Assembly (NCBI GenBank): GCA_031285115.1
Contig: JAITWU010000037.1
Coordinates: 1 to 18,388, forward strand
DNA length: 18,388 bases
Direction of reading: 5' to 3'
Source of the DNA: Azonexus sp.
Lineage (GTDB): Bacteria > Pseudomonadota > Gammaproteobacteria > Burkholderiales > Rhodocyclaceae
Shown: piece by piece, positions 13,802 through 18,388 of the stretch
Layout: every line of letters starts with the position of its first letter
Position numbering within the stretch: position 1 is the first letter of the stretch
Translations under genes and position numbers: made by a program
Notes under the pieces: generated by a model
Told to the model about the DNA's origin: nothing
Seen by the model: only the letters and a program-made list of their open reading frames with translations
Databases searched by the model: none

Positions 13802-16498
13802 TTATTTTTGAGTTTCAACCATTTGCAGCGGTTCGTCGGCAGACTGGCCGAGGTCGGCCTTGGGTTTGCGCGGGCGGCCGAGGCGGGCCGGGGGTTCTGG
13901 TTGGGCGGCAATGGTGGCGGTTGTCGTTTGCACCAGAACGAGGCCGCTGTCGGCGAGCGTTTGTTCGAGGTTTTCGCTCGTGATGGCAATCGGCGCGGCG
14001 GCGACGAGCGGGGCCGGGGGGCTGGTCGGCGTTTCTTCCGCTACGGGTTCCGCTGCTGGCGGGGCAATGTCGGCCATGACTGCGATGACCGGCGTCGCTT
14101 CGACGGTTGCCGCCGGAATGGCAGCGACCGGCTCAAACACCGCGACTTCCGGCGTTACTTCGACGCTGACCGGCGCGACGATGACCGGCTCCGGCAGCGG
14201 TTCTTCGACCGGCGCGGCTTCGATGACGACGACGATGGGGGCGGCGGCTTCGCTGGCCGGTTCTGCTGCGGCGCTGGTTGCGGGAGCGGCGGCGGCAAGG
14301 GTTTCGTCCGTTGCCGCGGCCTGTTCGCCTTCGAGCGTCGTGGCGATGGTTTCACCTTCCGGACGGCGGCCCTCGCCACGGCGGTTGCCACGGCGACCAC
14401 GGCGGCGGTTGGCGTTTTCACCGCTGTTGTTGGCTTCCTGGCTTTCGCTATCGGCGGGCGGCGTGGTCAGATTGGCGGTTTCAAGGGCGTCTGGCGCCGG
14501 GCGCTGTTCGGCCTGCCGTTCTGTTTTGTCCCGGCGTTCGCCGCGCGGCTTGCGTTCTTTGCGCTCGCTGTTGCTGGCGGCGTTTGCAGCTTCTTCGCGC
14601 GGCGGGCGTTCGGCGCGGCTGGCGCGTTCCTGTCGGTCGCTGCGTTCTTCGTCGCGGCGGTTGCCGTTGCGGCCATTGCGGCGGCTATCGCCTCGCCCCT
14701 CGCCACGGCTGTCGTTGCGGCCATCGCGACCGGAGCGCGATTTGCGGCTGGGTTCGGGCGCTTTCGGCGTTTCAGCCGGTTTGTCGCCGCCGCTGAACCA
14801 GGCGGCGATTCTGGCGAACAGGCCGGGTTTGGCGGGCGCTGCCGGGGCGGGTTTTTCTTCGGCGCGTTTTTCGGCGACGAGCGGCGCTGGCTGTTCCGGC
14901 GCGATGCCTTTGACGGCGGCTTCCTGACGCGGTTTGGCGGCGTCCGTCTGGGCCGCCAGCTTGACGGCTTCTTCCGCCGGGACGTCGATCATGCGGTAGG
15001 AGGGTTCGCGGGCCTCTTCGCTGTTGAGATCGTCATGGCGCAGACGGGTGATGGTGTGGGCCGGGGTTTCGAGGTGGATGTTGGGAATCAACAGGATGTT
15101 GACTTTGTGCCGCAGTTCGATGGCGGCGATGTCGGGGCGCTTTTCGTTCAGGAGGAAGGTGGCGACATCGACCGGCATTTGCACGTGGACGGCGCCGGTG
15201 TTTTCCTTCATCGCTTCTTCTTCGAGGATGCGCAGGATGTGTAGCGCCGCCGATTCGGTCGAGCGGATGTGGCCGGTGCCGGTGCAGCGCGGGCAGGAGA
15301 TGTAGCTGGTTTCGGCCAGGGCCGGGCGCAGCCGCTGGCGCGAGAGTTCCATGAGGCCGAAGCGGCTGATCTTGCCCATCTGGACGCGGGCGCGGTCGAA
15401 GCGCAGGCCGTCGCGCAGGCGGTTTTCGACTTCGCGCTGGTTTTTGCTGCTTTCCATGTCGATGAAGTCGATGACGATCAGCCCGCCCAAATCGCGCAGG
15501 CGCAGTTGGCGGGCCAGTTCGTCGGCGGCTTCGAGATTGGTTTTGAGCGCGGTTTCTTCGATGTCGGAGCCGCGCGTCGCGCGCCCCGAATTGACGTCGA
15601 CGGCGACCAGCGCCTCGGTGTGGTCGATGACGATGGCCCCGCCGGAGGGCAGATTGACCTGACGGGCAAAGGCGGTTTCGATCTGGTGCTCGATCTGAAA
15701 GCGCGAGAAGAGCGGCACGTCGTCGCGGTAGCGTTTGACGCGGCTGACGTTGCCCGGCATGACCGTGCCCATGAAGGCGCGGGCCTGTTCGTACACGTCG
15801 TCGGTGTCGATGAGGATTTCGCCGATGTCGGGCTGGAAGTAGTCACGGATGGCGCGGATGACCAGCGAGCCTTCGAGGTAGATGAGAAAAGCGCCGGATT
15901 GCTGCTGGGCCGCGCCTTCGATGGCGCTCCACAGTTGCAGGAGGTAGTTCAAATCCCATTGCAACTCTTCGGCCTGGCGGCCAATGGCGGCGGTGCGGGC
16001 GATCAGGCTCATGCCACCCGGCACTTCGAGCTGATCCATGACTTCGCGCAGTTCGGTCCGCTCGTCGCCATCGACGCGGCGCGAGACGCCGCCGCCGCGC
16101 GGGTTGTTCGGCATCAGGACGAGATAGCGGCCCGCCAGCGAAACGTAGGTGGTCAGCGCCGCGCCCTTGTTGCCGCGCTCGTCCTTGTCGACCTGGACGA
16201 TCAGTTCCTGGCCTTCCTTGAGCGCCTCTTTGATGCCAGCCTTGCTGACGTCGACGCCCGGCTGGAAATAAGCGCGGGAGACTTCCTTGAAGGGCAAAAA
16301 GCCGTGCCGCTCGGCGCCGTAATCGACGAAGCAGGCTTCGAGCGATGGCTCGATGCGGGTGATGACACCCTTGTAGATATTGCTTTTACGTTGTTCCTTG
16401 GCGGCGGATTCAATGTCGAGGTCGATCAGTTTTTGACCATCGACAATGGCGACACGGAGTTCTTCCGCCTGTGTCGCATTGAAGAGCATGCGTTTCAT
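13802..16498 (-). CDS. rne: Ribonuclease E
   Basis: The product is 898 residues. The N-terminus MKRMLFNATQ is the canonical RNase E start, so the ATG at 16498 is preferred over an in-frame one at 16540; GGAG lies about 10 nt upstream. The catalytic half contains the S1 RNA-binding domain (about 38-118), the metal-binding aspartates Asp301 (AVDVNS) and Asp344 (VIDFIDM), and the zinc-link Cys402-Pro-Arg-Cys405 that joins subunits. The C-terminal half (about 500-898) is low-complexity, with arginine/glutamate-rich blocks (NRRRGRRGNRRGEGRR) that resemble RNA-binding and degradosome scaffold regions, then an Ala/Val/Pro/Glu-rich tail. It is the endonuclease that starts mRNA decay and matures rRNA and tRNA at the inner membrane. 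The divergent arrangement with rluC is the same as in E. coli. Confidence 0.97.
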   Translation of the reverse strand: MKRMLFNATQAEELRVAIVDGQKLIDLDIESAAKEQRKSNIYKGVITRIEPSLEACFVDYGAERHGFLPFKEVSRAYFQPGVDVSKAGIKEALKEGQELIVQVDKDERGNKGAALTTYVSLAGRYLVLMPNNPRGGGVSRRVDGDERTELREVMDQLEVPGGMSLIARTAAIGRQAEELQWDLNYLLQLWSAIEGAAQQQSGAFLIYLEGSLVIRAIRDYFQPDIGEILIDTDDVYEQARAFMGTVMPGNVSRVKRYRDDVPLFSRFQIEHQIETAFARQVNLPSGGAIVIDHTEALVAVDVNSGRATRGSDIEETALKTNLEAADELARQLRLRDLGGLIVIDFIDMESSKNQREVENRLRDGLRFDRARVQMGKISRFGLMELSRQRLRPALAETSYISCPRCTGTGHIRSTESAALHILRILEEEAMKENTGAVHVQMPVDVATFLLNEKRPDIAAIELRHKVNILLIPNIHLETPAHTITRLRHDDLNSEEAREPSYRMIDVPAEEAVKLAAQTDAAKPRQEAAVKGIAPEQPAPLVAEKRAEEKPAPAAPAKPGLFARIAAWFSGGDKPAETPKAPEPSRKSRSGRDGRNDSRGEGRGDSRRNGRNGNRRDEERSDRQERASRAERPPREEAANAASNSERKERKPRGERRDKTERQAEQRPAPDALETANLTTPPADSESQEANNSGENANRRRGRRGNRRGEGRRPEGETIATTLEGEQAAATDETLAAAAPATSAAAEPASEAAAPIVVVIEAAPVEEPLPEPVIVAPVSVEVTPEVAVFEPVAAIPAATVEATPVIAVMADIAPPAAEPVAEETPTSPPAPLVAAAPIAITSENLEQTLADSGLVLVQTTTATIAAQPEPPARLGRPRKPKADLGQSADEPLQMVETQK

Positions 16499-16900
16499 TG
16501 TTGTTGGCTCCAGCGCCCTTTCTTTGTCGCGCGCAGCCACGAAACGCCCATGCAGGCAGACAGTTTCAGTTCCCGGCAGGTGTCGTCATGGCATCGGTTC
16601 AGGGTGAAAGTGCTGTTTGAAATATTGGCCGCTGCGTTTTCAAAAACTGAAAAGGCGCGGCCCAAAAAATCCTGCAACGGGCAATCCGTGCGTGCTTAAA
16701 GGTGGGCTAATCCATTAACATCACTACTTTTGGTGAGTGAACTTAACCAGGTGATTTACGTTGGTCTGGCTTGCGCACGTCGCACAAGTGAAGTTTCTGA
16801 ATCTGCCGCACAGCGGCCGCAAAACTGCGGGGGAGGGCGGTCTGACGGTTCGGAGACTTCTTGCAAACCGAGACGTAAAGCGGGCGAAGTATATTAGAAA
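16499..16900. other. Divergent intergenic region between rne and rluC
   Basis: These 402 bases must hold both promoters and the rne leader. Visible items are a strong stem-loop at 16627-16662, a small inverted repeat CCGCA/TGCGG around 16805-16829 and an AT-rich TATATT (16890-16895) just before rluC. Short frames here do not look like genes. I found no confident -35/-10 pair for either direction. Confidence 0.6.
16627..16662 (-). promoter_or_regulatory. Two-part stem-loop in the putative rne 5' leader
   Basis: GGCCGC (16627-16632) pairs with GCGGCC (16657-16662). Inside it TTTTCA (16637-16642) pairs with TGAAAA (16648-16653) around a 5-base loop, with a small internal loop between the two stems. 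It lies about 130 bases upstream of the rne start. In E. coli the rne 5' UTR forms hairpins through which RNase E controls its own mRNA. A similar role here is an inference from position only. Confidence 0.4.
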
Positions 16901-17941
16901 ATGATGAGTCCCGGTAAAAATTCAGCCAAAAACGCAACCTCGAACGCAAACCCGAACGCCGTCACTTACCTCACCATTGGTGACGAGGCCGACGGTCAGC
17001 GCCTCGACAATTTTCTGATTCGTCACTGCAAGGGCGTCCCTAAAAGCCACCTCTACCGCATCCTGCGGAGCGGCGAAGTGCGGGTCAACAGTGGCCGGGT
17101 CGAGGCGACTTACCGGCTCTGCGTTGGCGACAAGCTGCGTCTGCCGCCGCTGCGTCTGGCCGCGCGGCAGCAAGACGAGATCGACGAAGCCGCGCAGCAA
17201 CGGGTCGCTCTGCCGGTTCTCTTTGAAGACGACGCCCTGCTGGTCATCGACAAACCCGACGGCATCGCCGTGCATGGCGGCAGCGGCGTCAGTTTCGGCG
17301 TCATCGAAGCCTTGCGCCAGCAAAGACCGACCGCCCGCTTCCTCGAACTCGCCCACCGGCTCGACCGCGAAACCTCCGGCATTTTGCTCATCGGCAAAAA
17401 ACGTCTGGCGCTCACGGCGCTGCACGATATGTTCCGCGAACACGGCGCTGGGGCCGACAAACGCTATCTGGCGCTGGTCAAGGGCCGCTGGCTGAATCTG
17501 ACGCAGCATGTCAAAGCGCCGCTGCACAAATACCTGCTCGACAACGGCGAGCGGCGGGTCGCCGTGCGGGCCGACGGCAAGGCGGCGCACACCGTTTTTC
17601 GTCTGCTCGCCCGCTGGCCGGAAATGAGCCTCGTCGAAGCGCAACTGAAAACCGGGCGCACCCACCAGATTCGCGTTCACCTCGCGCATCTCGGCTTTCC
17701 CATTCTTGGCGATGAAAAATACGGCGACTTTGCGCTCAACCGCCAACTGCCCAGACAGGGCCTCAAACGCATGGCCCTGCACGCCTGGCGCATGGCCTTC
17801 CGCCATCCGCTGACGGCGGCGCCGCTCGAATGCGTCGCGCCGCTGCCGGAAAATATCCGTTCGGCCATCGCCGCCGCTGACGCCAGGAGCGAACGCGAAT
17901 TTTCCGTCGATAACCTCAAGCAAATCCTCAACCCGCCATGA
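16901..17941 (+). CDS. rluC: 23S rRNA pseudouridine synthase RluC
   Basis: The product is 346 residues. An S4 RNA-binding domain (about 33-95, DGQRLDNFLIRHCKGVPKSH) precedes an RluA-family pseudouridine synthase domain (about 105-300). The catalytic aspartate is Asp155 in AHRLDRETSG; GRTHQIRVHLAHLGFPILGD is the other family motif. In E. coli RluC makes pseudouridines 955, 2504 and 2580 of 23S rRNA. The start is uncertain: tandem ATGs at 16901 and 16904 have no good Shine-Dalgarno, and the first 20 residues (Asn/Ala-rich) are not family-conserved. The stop overlaps the next gene by 4 bases (ATGA, 17938-17941). The rne/rluC divergent pair supports the RluC assignment over RluA or RluD. Confidence 0.93.
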   Translation: MMSPGKNSAKNATSNANPNAVTYLTIGDEADGQRLDNFLIRHCKGVPKSHLYRILRSGEVRVNSGRVEATYRLCVGDKLRLPPLRLAARQQDEIDEAAQQRVALPVLFEDDALLVIDKPDGIAVHGGSGVSFGVIEALRQQRPTARFLELAHRLDRETSGILLIGKKRLALTALHDMFREHGAGADKRYLALVKGRWLNLTQHVKAPLHKYLLDNGERRVAVRADGKAAHTVFRLLARWPEMSLVEAQLKTGRTHQIRVHLAHLGFPILGDEKYGDFALNRQLPRQGLKRMALHAWRMAFRHPLTAAPLECVAPLPENIRSAIAAADARSEREFSVDNLKQILNPP

Positions 17942-18388
17942 ATTACCCCCTCATCGTTTTTGACTGGGACGGCACCCTGCTCGATTCCGCCGCCGCCATT
18001 GTCCGCGCCATACAAGCCGCCTGCCGCGATCTCGACCTGCCCGCGCCGGATGACGACCGCGCCCGTCACGTCATCGGCCTTGGCCTTGCCGACGCCATGC
18101 GGCAGGTTGCGCCCGACCTCGAGCCGGAGCGGCTTCCGGCGCTGGCTGACCGCTATCGCTACCACTATTTATCCGGCGACCATCAACTGACCTTGTTCCC
18201 CGGCGTGCCTGAAATGCTCGCGCGGTTGTCGGCAGCGGGCCACCAGTTGGCCGTCGCCACCGGCAAAAGCCGTCTCGGCCTGGAAAGGGCGCTCGACCAT
18301 TCCGGCCTGCGTTCTTATTTTCTTGCTTCGCGCTGCGCTGACGAATGCCATTCCAAGCCGCATCCGCAAATGCTGCTGGAGTTGCTCG
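17938..18388 (+). CDS. HAD-superfamily hydrolase, phosphoglycolate phosphatase-like (3' end outside window)
   Basis: 150 residues are visible. HAD motif I is DWDGTL with nucleophile Asp9 and Asp11. A helical cap follows (about 15-85). Motif II is ATGKS with Thr108, and motif III is Lys140 in SKPHP. The fourth motif with the metal-binding acidic residues lies beyond the window edge. This is the HAD-IA (Gph/PGP-like) branch, which often follows rluC in betaproteobacteria. It probably dephosphorylates a small phosphometabolite in the cytoplasm; the substrate cannot be deduced. Its start overlaps the rluC stop, so the two are likely translationally coupled. Confidence 0.9.
   Translation, partial: MNYPLIVFDWDGTLLDSAAAIVRAIQAACRDLDLPAPDDDRARHVIGLGLADAMRQVAPDLEPERLPALADRYRYHYLSGDHQLTLFPGVPEMLARLSAAGHQLAVATGKSRLGLERALDHSGLRSYFLASRCADECHSKPHPQMLLELL

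Noticed and set aside
13808..16699. Two long plus-strand frames (478 and 476 residues) across rne
   Set aside because: The rne frame has all catalytic motifs. The plus frames are Gly/Arg/Phe-rich mirror translations with no supported start.

Overview
The window looks like a chromosomal segment of a high-GC betaproteobacterium, plausibly of the Rhodocyclales. I infer this from the protein families, the gene order and the codon bias, not from a database match. I see no rRNA, tRNA, CRISPR array, insertion sequence or phage gene.

Layout: (1) the 3' end of an outer-membrane porin gene with a clear intrinsic terminator (1-385); (2) an AraC-family regulator (648-1676); (3) a tightly packed aromatic-amine oxidation operon (1829-7056): aldehyde dehydrogenase, c-type cytochrome, aauB (heavy chain), aauE, aauD (maturation), aauA (tryptophan tryptophylquinone light chain) and a second c-type cytochrome; (4) a four-gene envelope cassette (7225-13750): DUF1329 periplasmic protein, DUF1302 outer-membrane protein, MMPL/RND transporter and a YCF48-like beta-propeller; (5) a terminator hairpin between convergent units; (6) a housekeeping block with rne on the minus strand, divergent from rluC and a HAD hydrolase that runs off the right edge.

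How it may work: AauA/AauB should oxidise primary amines such as phenylethylamine or tyramine in the periplasm. Electrons would go to one or both neighbouring cytochromes. The aldehyde would be oxidised to the acid by the cytoplasmic dehydrogenase. The AraC regulator, aldehyde dehydrogenase and amine oxidation genes resemble in logic the FeaR/FeaB/TynA set of E. coli, but a quinone-cofactor dehydrogenase replaces the copper amine oxidase.

The most interesting signal is a composite promoter architecture found twice with almost identical spacing. One copy precedes the aldehyde dehydrogenase/aau operon and the other precedes the DUF1329 cassette. Each has an ATGCAC box, a second RTGCAY box, the 9-mer TGCAAGCAA and, exactly 17 nt later, a TA-rich -10-like hexamer. 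This suggests that the poorly understood DUF1329-DUF1302-RND-YCF48 envelope system is co-regulated with aromatic amine oxidation, possibly as its transport or protection arm. The co-regulation and transport role are inference; the sequence coincidence is directly visible.
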